64,000 nt of DNA from Cytobacillus sp. NJ13. GTDB lineage: Bacteria > Bacillota > Bacilli > Bacillales > Cytobacillaceae. The notes beneath the pieces are model-generated. The model was not told the DNA's origin, made no database searches, and was given only the letters and a program-made list of their open reading frames with translations. A program made the position numbers and the translations under genes. The stretch's first letter is position 1. The number at the start of each line of letters is the position of its first letter. The DNA is taken from NCBI GenBank assembly GCA_030348385.1, contig JAUCFP010000006.1, forward strand, positions 4,863,501 to 4,927,500, given 5' to 3'. Shown piece by piece: positions 1 through 8,451 of this stretch.

Positions 1-229
1 CTTCCGTATACTTGTTTGCTGGATCTTCGGATTTAGTCTGCTGCAATAGAGTATATTCTTCGTCTGTTAAAACAGTATAGCCGTTTGTCTGAAGAAATTC
101 TTTCGCTCTGTTTTCATCTATTTTTCTATTTTCAGACTGATCCGGTTTTATGAAAAAATAGGCTGTGCCGAAGGCTATGACAGCCATAAGGATGCCAAAT
201 GCAAATGCCCGGGTATTTCTTTTATTCAT
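1..229 (-). CDS. N-terminal part of a small membrane-anchored protein (MltG-like?)
   Basis: Only the first 76 codons lie in the window; the gene runs off the left edge. The protein starts MNKRNTRAFAFG, followed by one hydrophobic segment (about residues 8-26) and a charged region with the phrase NGYTVLTDEEY. This resembles the N-terminal part of small Bacillus proteins annotated as endolytic transglycosylase MltG-like, but the diagnostic C-terminal domain is outside the window, so the family call is weak. An AGAGG site lies 8 nt before the ATG at 229; an in-frame ATG at 235 sits too close to that site. The start lies just inside the stop of the upstream gene (ends 222), so the two are probably co-transcribed and translationally coupled. 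Confidence 0.6.
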   Translation of the reverse strand, partial: MNKRNTRAFAFGILMAVIAFGTAYFFIKPDQSENRKIDENRAKEFLQTNGYTVLTDEEYTLLQQTKSEDPANKYTE

Positions 230-614
230 AGCCATGACCTCTAAATTTCATTTCTGTTTGAATGGTCTTTACTTCATCAGGAGAGAGTGATGATTGTCTG
301 GCAATTTGCTCTATTGACAATCCTTGCCTGGTAAGCAGCATCACCTGATTTTTTATAATTTCATGAACGTCCCTTTTCACTAAGGAATGAGCAGAAGAGT
401 CAGCAGGAACGTGCTGAATAAAGGGTTCTTCAGCCACCAGCAGTTCTTCTTCCAATACTTTTAATTTCTTTTTAATCTGATACATTTCCTGAATCTGCTG
501 CATGGACATTTGGTCCATTTCTTCGCGCAGCTCTTTATAAGGATCTTTCAAGAACGCTGAAAGTATAAATAGCCCTATAGACAAGATCAATAATGCCAGC
601 ATGATTGATTCCAA
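222..614 (-). CDS. membrane-anchored coiled-coil protein with C-terminal HTH-like segment
   Basis: Hypothetical protein of about 130 residues. It has one N-terminal transmembrane helix (first ~20 residues), then a charged helical stretch likely to form a coiled coil (KDPYKELREEMDQMSM onwards). The C-terminal part (about residues 85-125) reads LLTRQGLSIEQIARQSSLS, a pattern typical of a helix-turn-helix. This architecture recalls the swarming protein SwrB and DUF6115 proteins, but I cannot confirm homology. I place the start at the TTG at 614, because AAGAGG lies 7 nt upstream; a GTG at 623 would overlap that ribosome site. It overlaps the downstream membrane-protein gene by a few bases, which suggests an operon. 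Confidence 0.65.
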   Translation of the reverse strand: MESIMLALLILSIGLFILSAFLKDPYKELREEMDQMSMQQIQEMYQIKKKLKVLEEELLVAEEPFIQHVPADSSAHSLVKRDVHEIIKNQVMLLTRQGLSIEQIARQSSLSPDEVKTIQTEMKFRGHGYE

Positions 615-938
615 AAAAGTCACCTCTTATTCATTGAACAGAAATATTTTACCATCAAAATTGACAAATTTCGATATGCAATCCATAAACAGGTGAAAAT
701 TAAAGATTTTTGTCGCTGGAGCTCTGTCGAAAAAGCATCCCGGCAAATTTTGAAAATTTTTTTCTTATTTATATTCAAGCAGGCATGTGCATTCGCAGGA
801 AGCGACAATTTCCGTTCATTGTAGGCTATCCATATCAGTGATAACATTGAGTTATAAAAATAGTCATAAAATTTTGCTTTTTGTCATATATATCCCTTTT
901 TTATTGGGTTATGAAAATAAATACAAGAGGTGCCGGGT
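615..938. other. divergent intergenic region, no gene seen
   Basis: This 324-base AT-rich stretch separates two divergently transcribed units. A 75-codon minus-strand frame here lacks a ribosome site and has unusual composition, so I do not call it. It must hold the promoters for both directions, but I see no convincing pair of -35/-10 hexamers and no clear operator. Confidence 0.5.
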
Positions 939-1574
939 ATGATCGATGAAATTATTAAGCTTCGCCGCAGGGGGCTTTCATTTCGCAAAATTGCCAGTGA
1001 GCTTGATACAACAGTAGGAAAAGTGCAATACCAATGGACCAAACTTATCCAAAATAAAGCAAAACGCGACAGCGAGGAGTCTGCCGGGCATAAGGGGACA
1101 GCTGAAGAAAATCCCGTTCCTAAACAAACGAAAGATCAATTGATATTAACAAGCATAACATCTGATAAGGTAAAAGTATTATGGAAATTATCTAATCATA
1201 AAGAGAGGATGGCTTCACTTTACTTGGACGAGCCTGTCTCTTCCATGAGAAAATCTTTAAGAATCTATGATGTAACCGGGATTAATTTTGATGGCGCCAA
1301 TGCGCTCTCTGATCATGAAGTAATCCTGTCTCATCAGTCAGAATGGATCTTCAAAGGGCTCAAACCTGGCAGGGTGTATTGTGTAGAGCTGGGCATAAAA
1401 TTGACAGAAGTCCATTTCTTCCCATTGCTGCGCTCAGAAGCAATTCATACTTCTGAGGAAATGCTTTATCAACCATCCGGAAAAGGCGAAGCTGAGAAGC
1501 AGCCTGCTGAATGGACTGTGAATGTGAGTACATACACTTATTATGAATCAATGAGTGAAGGAGAAGGTAAATAA
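939..1574 (+). CDS. DUF4912 domain protein with N-terminal HTH-like segment
   Basis: Protein of about 211 residues. The first ~40 residues (LRRRGLSFRKIASELDTTVG) look like a resolvase-type helix-turn-helix, followed by a polar linker. Residues ~65-205 carry the DUF4912 pattern, with KVLWKLSN near its start, VTGINFDG in the middle and a strand-rich end. The function is unknown; DUF4912 proteins often lie beside glycosyltransferases, as here. The start is the ATG at 939, 8 nt after AGAGG; a GTG at 930 lies within that ribosome site. The stop overlaps the next gene by one base, so translation is probably coupled to the glycosyltransferase. Confidence 0.8.
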   Translation: MIDEIIKLRRRGLSFRKIASELDTTVGKVQYQWTKLIQNKAKRDSEESAGHKGTAEENPVPKQTKDQLILTSITSDKVKVLWKLSNHKERMASLYLDEPVSSMRKSLRIYDVTGINFDGANALSDHEVILSHQSEWIFKGLKPGRVYCVELGIKLTEVHFFPLLRSEAIHTSEEMLYQPSGKGEAEKQPAEWTVNVSTYTYYESMSEGEGK

Positions 1575-2809
1575 TGATGGAAACGGTAACTGCTGAGAGA
1601 AATAAAAATAGCTGCCATAAAGGTTTACCTAAGATCCTTCTTCTTACGTGGGAATATCCTCCACATGTTGTCGGCGGCTTATCAAGACATGTGCATGGAC
1701 TCGCCGGAGGATTGAAACATGATTATGAGGTCCATATTCTGACAGCTAATCCGGGCGATCTTTCCAGCACTGAACTTAAAGATGGTATCTATATACACCG
1801 AGTTAAGCCGCTTAATGAAAAAGATCCTAACTTTTTGCATTGGATTTTAGGATTGAATTTGGCTATGGAGCAAAAAGCCATTGAACTGTCATCCTTCCAT
1901 CGCTTCGAGGTCATCCACGCACATGACTGGCTTGTAGGTGCTTGCGGCCTGTCATTAAAGGAGAGTTTAAAGTGTCCTTTAATCACGACTATACATGCAA
2001 CCGAATATGGAAGGAATAATGGGATTTACACAGAATTGCAGAAGTTTATCCATAGGAAAGAAGAGCAGCTGATACAAGAATCAGATCAGGTTATTGTCTG
2101 CAGTGAATATATGAAGGAAGAAGTACTTCAGCAATTTGGTATCGAAAGCGAAAAAATGTCTGTTATCGCAAACGGAATCAGCAAGGAAACCCTGCTTGAT
2201 GACCCTGACTGTTTATTGGAGGGGCTGCAGGTAAAAAAAGGAGCCAGGCTGATATTTTCCATTGGGCGGATGGTCAGGGAAAAAGGGTTTGATACCTTGA
2301 TCGAGGCAGCGCCTATTATAAAAGAAAAGTACCCGGATACCTATTTAATTATAGCCGGCAAAGGTCCTATGCTTGAAGCGCACAGAAAAAAAGCAAAAGA
2401 ACTGAAAGTGGACGATGTAATTCATTTTCCGGGATATATTAATGATATGCAAAGAGTAGCTCTCTTTCTGAAGTGTGAGTTCGCTGTTTTTCCAAGTTAT
2501 TATGAGCCGTTTGGCATTGTTGCCCTCGAAGCAATGATTGCCGGAAAACCGGCGATAGTATCTAACACTGGCGGGCTAAAGGGGATAATAAAACATGGAT
2601 ATTCCGGACTGTTCATGACCCCGGGTGATCCTGACAGTTTCGCAGAGCAGGCATCCGCTCTCCTTGAAGATCCAAAAGCTGCTCTTACAATTGGCAGACA
2701 AGGTCAAAAGGTCGCAGAAAGTCTATTCAGCTGGGGACGCATTGCGGAGGAAACCAAAAGAGTATTCCAGGAAACCCTAATCAGCCAGAAGCTAGAAGAC
2801 CTTGTTTAA
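1574..2809 (+). CDS. family 4 (GT-B) glycosyltransferase, YqgM-like
   Basis: Predicted cytoplasmic retaining glycosyltransferase of 411 residues. The N-terminal acceptor domain opens with KILLLTWEYPPHVVGGLSRH, the glycine-rich loop of starch/glycogen-synthase-like GT4 enzymes. The C-terminal nucleotide-sugar domain (from about residue 215) carries SIGRMVREKGFDTLIEA and the EPFGIVALEAM motif with the conserved E-x7-E acidic pair. GAGAAGG precedes the ATG. Its position upstream of rpmG and yqgN matches B. subtilis yqgM. The linked DUF4912 gene and the unknown gene downstream suggest a polysaccharide or storage-glucan role, but donor and acceptor cannot be read from the sequence. Confidence 0.88.
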   Translation: MMETVTAERNKNSCHKGLPKILLLTWEYPPHVVGGLSRHVHGLAGGLKHDYEVHILTANPGDLSSTELKDGIYIHRVKPLNEKDPNFLHWILGLNLAMEQKAIELSSFHRFEVIHAHDWLVGACGLSLKESLKCPLITTIHATEYGRNNGIYTELQKFIHRKEEQLIQESDQVIVCSEYMKEEVLQQFGIESEKMSVIANGISKETLLDDPDCLLEGLQVKKGARLIFSIGRMVREKGFDTLIEAAPIIKEKYPDTYLIIAGKGPMLEAHRKKAKELKVDDVIHFPGYINDMQRVALFLKCEFAVFPSYYEPFGIVALEAMIAGKPAIVSNTGGLKGIIKHGYSGLFMTPGDPDSFAEQASALLEDPKAALTIGRQGQKVAESLFSWGRIAEETKRVFQETLISQKLEDLV

Positions 2810-2852
2810 AGCTTTTGCAGTATTAGCAGGTTGGAAAACTTTTAAGCACTGA

Positions 2853-2939
2853 GTTGATTGTAGCGGAGGGCACTTGACCCATCGGGAGGAGGCTCGCGTT
2901 CCTCCCCGCGGAAAGCAAGTGACCCGTGCTAAAATCAAC
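2853..2939. repeat. palindromic intergenic repeat element
   Basis: An 87-bp imperfect palindrome. The outer arms are GTTGATTGTAGC and GCTAAAATCAAC, with one mismatch. Inside are CACTTG/CAAGTG and a GC-rich hairpin CGGGAGGA...TCCTCCCCG. It is much richer in G+C than its surroundings and non-coding. The sequence type (gcggagggcac..., ccgcggaaagc...) matches a repeat family I recall as dispersed in intergenic regions of many Bacillus genomes; copy number here cannot be checked. Confidence 0.7.
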
Positions 2940-3007
2940 AGGTAAAATATATATGACTAACCTTTTATTAGAATTTTTAAAAAATATAAAGAAAAAGGTG
3001 CATGAAG

Positions 3008-3649
3008 ATGAATACATTAAATTGGATTCAATCTGATGTTTATGAAGAAATGGAGAAAGCGCCGATAGGGAAATTGAAAATGATTCCGGGTTTATGGATA
3101 GGCGGGAAAACTTTCTGGATGGAGAATGGCAGTAAAGAGATATTTCCTGATGAGAATATTTCTGTACAAATTAAGACAGAAAAAATACACTCTAAAATTT
3201 CATATTTTAAAAGCTATATCACAAACCATGTGGACGAGCCCAGAACGATTAAGCTCTTATTGCAGCACAGACATGAGTATTCTTCCCGTGAACATCTCTC
3301 ATTCATTTCTCCCGCAGAAAATGTCATCTTTCATTTGGCTGATTCCAAGCTGTTTTTGGTTAATGGGCAGCTAAACGGCAAAAAAATGGAAGAGTGTACG
3401 ATTCAGCCTTACTGGAACGTATACAGTGACCAAATTTGGAACTGCAGAAAGAAAGGAACTTTAAAATATCATCCTATGGTTCAGGGAAATGCCATAAGTG
3501 TCTTCTCGCTTAATGCAGTATTCAATGGAAGAGGGACAGTGGAAGGAGAATCATGGATTATTAACGGGGACAGCAAATCAGAAATTCTTCAGTATAACAG
3601 CCTGCTAATAGGCAGGGTTAAAGAGGATACTTTTAAAAAAACGTACTAG
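3008..3649 (+). CDS. unknown protein of the GT4/DUF4912 locus
   Basis: Protein of about 213 residues that I do not recognise. It lacks a signal peptide and transmembrane helices. It is rich in predicted beta strand and aromatic residues, with a Gly/Trp-rich start (IPGLWIGGKTFWMENG) and a C-terminal stretch with SVFSLNAVFNGRGTVEGESW. The composition suggests a beta-sandwich protein. The start at 3008 is preferred because AAAGG lies 9 nt upstream; an ATG at 3002 has a spacing of only 3. The gene follows the glycosyltransferase after a repeat element and may belong to the same pathway. Confidence 0.65.
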   Translation: MNTLNWIQSDVYEEMEKAPIGKLKMIPGLWIGGKTFWMENGSKEIFPDENISVQIKTEKIHSKISYFKSYITNHVDEPRTIKLLLQHRHEYSSREHLSFISPAENVIFHLADSKLFLVNGQLNGKKMEECTIQPYWNVYSDQIWNCRKKGTLKYHPMVQGNAISVFSLNAVFNGRGTVEGESWIINGDSKSEILQYNSLLIGRVKEDTFKKTY

Positions 3650-3726
3650 CATTTCAATTTAAAAAGTGATATTATAGAAAAGTCGTATGAACGAACTAGT
3701 TTGAACATAGTTTGGAGGGAAATTAC

Positions 3727-3876
3727 ATGCGTGTAAACATTACGTTAGCTTGCACAGAATGTGGAGATCGTAACTATATTTCTAAAAAAAATAAACGAAA
3801 TAATCCAGATCGTCTTGAGCTTAAAAAATATTGCCCAAGAGATAAGCGTTCGACTACACATCGTGAAACAAAATAA
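3727..3876 (+). CDS. rpmG: ribosomal protein bL33 (RpmG)
   Basis: A 49-residue protein starting [18 protein letters not shown] and ending [10 protein letters not shown], the full length of bL33 of the large ribosomal subunit. The N-terminal CxxC (C9, C12) of the zinc ribbon is present, but the second knuckle has only one Cys (KYCPRDK). It is therefore intermediate between the zinc-binding and zinc-free forms. GGAGGG lies upstream and a strong terminator immediately downstream, so it is a monocistronic unit, as at the B. subtilis rpmGA locus. Confidence 0.95.
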   Translation: MRVNITLACTECGDRNYISKKNKRNNPDRLELKKYCPRDKRSTTHRETK

Positions 3877-3906
3877 GCGGTAGGATCATTCCTACTGCTT
3901 TTTTTG
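3876..3906 (+). terminator. intrinsic terminator of rpmG
   Basis: Ten-base-pair stem AGCGGTAGGA / TCCTACTGCT with a TCAT loop, followed by a run of T. Confidence 0.9.
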
Positions 3907-3992
3907 TTGATTTTTTTTATGGGTATACTTCCCTTTTTTGGTTAAATTATTGAGGGGCTTTGCAGATGAAATCTTCTGTTGGAGGGTTTGAT

Positions 3993-4568
3993 ATGGAAAT
4001 GGATAAAAAGGCGCTTAGAAAGAAAATGCTGGAAAGAATGAAGGAATTGAGCAAGCCTGAGTATGAACAGCTATCCTATGAAATTGCCTGCAGCCTTTAT
4101 AGCAGCCCTATATGGCTTCAGGCTAATACGATAGGAATAACGGTTTCAAAGCCGCCTGAGGCGGATACGTGGCAGATTATCAGAAAAGCATGGGAAGATG
4201 GAAAAAGGGTTGCTGTCCCGAAGTGCATTCCACACGCAAAACAAATGGTGTTCCGTGAACTGAAAAGCTTCAGGGATTTGGAGTCTGTATACTATGGATT
4301 ATGGGAGCCGAGTCCAGAAAAGACAGGTGAAGTCCGCAGTGAGGAAATCGAAACTTTAATCGTACCCGGGCTGGCATACATGAAAAACGGCTTCCGCCTG
4401 GGGTTTGGGGGAGGCTATTATGATCGTTTTCTCGAGCAATATAAAGGAAGAACCGTTTCACTGGCTTTTGAACTGCAGGTCATAAACGGCTTTCCAGTTG
4501 AAAACCATGACAAGCCGGTGGAAATGATTATTACCGATCAGCGGGTGTGGGCATCCGGCAATGCTTGA
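3993..4568 (+). CDS. yqgN: 5-formyltetrahydrofolate cyclo-ligase
   Basis: Converts 5-formyl-THF to 5,10-methenyl-THF with ATP hydrolysis, in cytosolic one-carbon metabolism. The hallmark ATP/substrate motif GFRLGFGGGYYDRFL is near residue 140, with the basic N-terminal helix KKALRKKMLERM. About 191 residues is normal length. I choose the ATG at 3993, 6 nt after GGAGGG, because family members begin close to this helix; an ATG at 3966 after GAGGGG is a possible longer start. It overlaps the DUF92 gene by 8 bases, so the two are coupled. The location matches B. subtilis yqgN. Confidence 0.92.
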   Translation: MEMDKKALRKKMLERMKELSKPEYEQLSYEIACSLYSSPIWLQANTIGITVSKPPEADTWQIIRKAWEDGKRVAVPKCIPHAKQMVFRELKSFRDLESVYYGLWEPSPEKTGEVRSEEIETLIVPGLAYMKNGFRLGFGGGYYDRFLEQYKGRTVSLAFELQVINGFPVENHDKPVEMIITDQRVWASGNA

Positions 4569-5349
4569 ATCTATTGTAATTGTTATTTTTATATTGATCA
4601 CAGCGCTAGCCGGGTATTATTTTCAATTGCTGACCTTTTCAGGCAGTATAGCTGCATTCATTGTAGGAGCGGCAACAGGATGGGGATTTGGTTTTTACGG
4701 TCTCCTTGTGCTGGGGTTCTTTTTTGCTAGTTCAAGCTTTTGGTCAAAATTTAAAAGCCATAGAAAAGAGACATTCGAACATAAGCATGCAAAAGGGTCA
4801 AGAAGGGATTGGCAGCAGGTGGCAGCAAACGGAGGAATAGCAGCTATTGCCAGCATATTTTATCTTCTGAACCCATTACCGGTTTGGCTAATAGCATTTC
4901 TAATCGGCCTGGCTGCAGCGAACTCGGATACCTGGGCATCAGAAATTGGCTCATTAAGTAAAAAACCTCCCATTTCATTGAGGACCTGGAAGCCAATAGA
5001 AACGGGAACTTCAGGTGCTGTCAGCATTTTGGGCACAATTGCAGCTTTGTCAGGTTCTTTTGCTATTGGACTTCTGGCATTCATGCTGTTCAGTGTTTCA
5101 TTTTATGAGGCTTTGCTTATTGGGATCTTTGGATTTGCGGGAAATCTGATTGATTCCATATTTGGAGCTTTTTTTCAGGCTGAATACAAGTGCCTGGTGT
5201 GCAATGCACACATTGAAAAAACCGAACATTGCGGGCAGCCGGCCTCTTTGGTAAAAGGCAGGCGTTTTGCAGATAATGACTTTGTTAATTTTTTTTCAGG
5301 TTTAGCTTCTGCCTCGGTGGGAATGCTTCTATATATTGTATTGACATAA
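4561..5349 (+). CDS. DUF92 family integral membrane protein
   Basis: A 262-residue protein with about six transmembrane helices. It carries the DUF92 signatures RRDWQQVAANGG, AANSDTWASEIG, GNLIDSIFGA and FADNDFVNFFSG. DUF92 is related to plant VTE6 phytyl-phosphate kinase, so a lipid or isoprenoid phosphate-handling role is plausible but unproven in bacteria. A cytosolic loop before the last helix contains CLVCNAHIEKTEHCG, a possible metal-binding Cys/His cluster. It overlaps yqgN by 8 bases. Confidence 0.88.
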   Translation: MLESIVIVIFILITALAGYYFQLLTFSGSIAAFIVGAATGWGFGFYGLLVLGFFFASSSFWSKFKSHRKETFEHKHAKGSRRDWQQVAANGGIAAIASIFYLLNPLPVWLIAFLIGLAAANSDTWASEIGSLSKKPPISLRTWKPIETGTSGAVSILGTIAALSGSFAIGLLAFMLFSVSFYEALLIGIFGFAGNLIDSIFGAFFQAEYKCLVCNAHIEKTEHCGQPASLVKGRRFADNDFVNFFSGLASASVGMLLYIVLT

Positions 5350-5358
5350 AGGGACTAA

Positions 5359-6351
<993 letters not shown>

Positions 6352-6408
6352 TCAGCTTGCATTGGGGAGCGAATTTTATTTTGTTCTGAAGCATGGATAA
6401 AAATTATT

Positions 6409-6434
6409 TCCTCTTCTCACAATAAGGAAGAGGA
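6409..6434 (+). promoter_or_regulatory. hairpin covering the ribosome site of the YqgO-like gene
   Basis: TCCTCTTC (6409-6416) is perfectly complementary to GAAGAGGA (6427-6434), with a 10-nt loop. The right arm covers the first bases of the AGGAGG ribosome site at 6431-6436, so the fold would mask initiation. Confidence 0.45.
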
Positions 6435-6444
6435 GGGATTTTTA

Positions 6445-6645
6445 ATGTCTCGATTACTATCTATATTTATGATAGGCCTTGGCACTTATTTTGCCTATCA
6501 TAACCGTTATCGATTGATTAATGTTATTTTTGGGAATGTCTTTTTGCGGAAACTGCTAGTCACTTCAGTAATGAGTTTTCCGCTTGTCCGCGACAGGATG
6601 ATGAGCTCTGTTTTCTCTTCCGGGCCATCGGAAGGGCGGCAATAA
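6445..6645 (+). CDS. small membrane protein, YqgO-like
   Basis: A 66-residue protein with an N-terminal hydrophobic segment (LLSIFMIGLGTYFAY) and a basic C-terminal half. AGGAGG lies 8 nt before the ATG. Position between yqgN and gluP and size fit B. subtilis YqgO, whose function is unknown; I could not confirm the homology residue by residue. The ribosome site is inside a predicted hairpin (6409-6434), and an intrinsic terminator follows. Confidence 0.72.
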   Translation: MSRLLSIFMIGLGTYFAYHNRYRLINVIFGNVFLRKLLVTSVMSFPLVRDRMMSSVFSSGPSEGRQ

Positions 6646-6651
6646 AGAAGT

Positions 6652-6676
6652 AAAAAGACCGTAATGGTCTTTTTAT
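6652..6676 (+). terminator. intrinsic terminator
   Basis: AAAAGACC / GGTCTTTT stem around a GTAAT loop with a T-rich tail, between the YqgO-like gene and gluP. Confidence 0.85.
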
Positions 6677-6782
6677 TTTGGAAAAATATTTAGGTGCTTT
6701 TTCTTTTACAAAAGGTTTCTTTTTTGCCTATAGTAAAATAAAGTATTGTAATCATTGCAACATATAGAGAGTGGGGGAAGAA

Positions 6783-8303
6783 TTGGCCGTTCAAGAGGAT
6801 TATTTATTTTGGAAACTTGCGGATTATTTCATATCTGATCAGGGGTACAGAATGATTCAGCTATCTGGAGATCAGGATGAATTATGGCTTGAAAAGATGG
6901 AGCATAGAACGATAAAGGCAATCAGGCTCTTAAAATATAATCTTGACTGGAGCAATTGGATGCAGCGGGATATTGAAGTTACTGCCCAAAAAGCAGAATC
7001 TGTCAGGAAGCAGCTTGGTAAAAGGGAGATGCCGGTATTAAATATCTATGTCACTAAGTACCTGCCTGTAGATGACTATGAATTCCGCATCACAGACCCC
7101 TTCATGCCTGAAAATGCGAAAGCCTCTGTCCAAACCCTAATCATTGAGTCCGGCAAACCGGATAGCCTAAGTGCGGTTGAGGCCATTTTCGAAAAGCCAT
7201 TAACGCTTCTGTCCGGAAATTATACGGAAATGGATGTTGATGCTCTGAAGCACGCTGCTCTTTCTAAAGCTGTGAAAACAGCAAAGAAAGAAAAGGAAAT
7301 GTTTAATTTTGGGAAGCCTTTCTTTACGTATATATTCATTTTTATTCAAGTTGCTGTTTTTTTATTTTTGGAAGCAATGGGCGGGAGCACAGATACATCG
7401 ACTTTAATTAAGTATGGAGCTAAATTTAACCCATTAATTCTTGAGGGGGAATGGTGGAGGTTTTTGACTCCGATTGTTCTTCATATTGGGCTGCTGCATT
7501 TATTAATGAATACACTTGCCTTATTTTATCTTGGTTCGGCAGTGGAACGCGTGTATGGAAATATAAGGTTCTTATTTATTTATTTGGCTGCTGGCTTTGG
7601 CGGGACATTAGCCAGTTTCATTTTTAGCCCTACACTTTCAGCTGGGGCAAGCGGAGCTATTTTTGGCTGTTTCGGAGCACTTTTATATTTTGGGCTCATT
7701 TATCCTAGTCTTTTCTTCCGAACAATGGGATTTAATATACTTGTAGTATTGGGAATCAACCTTGCTTTTGGGTTTACCATTCCAGGGATTGATAACGCTG
7801 GCCATATCGGGGGGCTGATTGGCGGATTTCTTGCTACTGGGATTGTGCATTTTCCCAAGAAGAAACGGCCAATGCTTCAGTTCCTGTTTTTAGCAGCATC
7901 ATTCTGTCTGGCTGCTGGATTGTTGAAATATGGTTTCAATGAACCAGGAAGGCTTTTAAATGAACAGACTGCAATGATAATGGCCCAGGAGCAAATAAAT
8001 GCTGAAGAGTATGAACAGGCTCGTTCAATGCTTGCTGATTTTGTTAATGAAGGGAACGCTTCCCCGGAAGCTTATTTTCTGTTATCCTATGCGGAAATAA
8101 AAGTGGGACAACTGGAAGAAGCAAAAGCGCATCTCCTCCACGTGGTGAAGGAAGAAGCTTCTTTCCACGAAGCACATTATAATCTGGCACTGATCTATTT
8201 AGATGAAGAAGACCCGGAAAAAGCAAGGCATCATGCTGAAGAAGCCGCTGGTCTTAAACCGGATCAGGAAGAGTATCAAAAGCTATTAAAGCAAATAGAA
8301 TAG
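6783..8303 (+). CDS. gluP: rhomboid intramembrane serine protease with TPR tail
   Basis: Membrane protease of about 506 residues, homologous to B. subtilis GluP/YqgP, which takes part in turnover of membrane proteins including a magnesium transporter. Order: cytosolic N-terminal domain (~1-180); rhomboid core with HIGLLHLLMNTLALFYLGS, the nucleophile Ser290 in GASGAIFG and the catalytic His341 in NAGHIGG; then a C-terminal tail with tetratricopeptide repeats (about 395-500). The TTG at 6783 is chosen because GGGGGA lies 4-5 nt upstream; a GTG at 6771 has a poor site. The neighbourhood matches B. subtilis except for the inserted germination gene downstream. Confidence 0.93.
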   Translation: MAVQEDYLFWKLADYFISDQGYRMIQLSGDQDELWLEKMEHRTIKAIRLLKYNLDWSNWMQRDIEVTAQKAESVRKQLGKREMPVLNIYVTKYLPVDDYEFRITDPFMPENAKASVQTLIIESGKPDSLSAVEAIFEKPLTLLSGNYTEMDVDALKHAALSKAVKTAKKEKEMFNFGKPFFTYIFIFIQVAVFLFLEAMGGSTDTSTLIKYGAKFNPLILEGEWWRFLTPIVLHIGLLHLLMNTLALFYLGSAVERVYGNIRFLFIYLAAGFGGTLASFIFSPTLSAGASGAIFGCFGALLYFGLIYPSLFFRTMGFNILVVLGINLAFGFTIPGIDNAGHIGGLIGGFLATGIVHFPKKKRPMLQFLFLAASFCLAAGLLKYGFNEPGRLLNEQTAMIMAQEQINAEEYEQARSMLADFVNEGNASPEAYFLLSYAEIKVGQLEEAKAHLLHVVKEEASFHEAHYNLALIYLDEEDPEKARHHAEEAAGLKPDQEEYQKLLKQIE

Positions 8304-8451
8304 AAAGACAGCCGATATTATACTGAATTTTCAGCTTACTTCCTGGGAAATAAAATCTTCATTTCCGGGGATTTTTCATTGAATCATGCCAGTCATTGGT
8401 ATGATTTTTTTTTTGCATGTCTATGATGTTGAATAGTATGCAAGGAAAAGA

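Noticed and set aside
620..847. 75-codon minus-strand frame in the divergent intergenic region
   Set aside because: No ribosome site, unusual composition, and it lies over the expected promoters.
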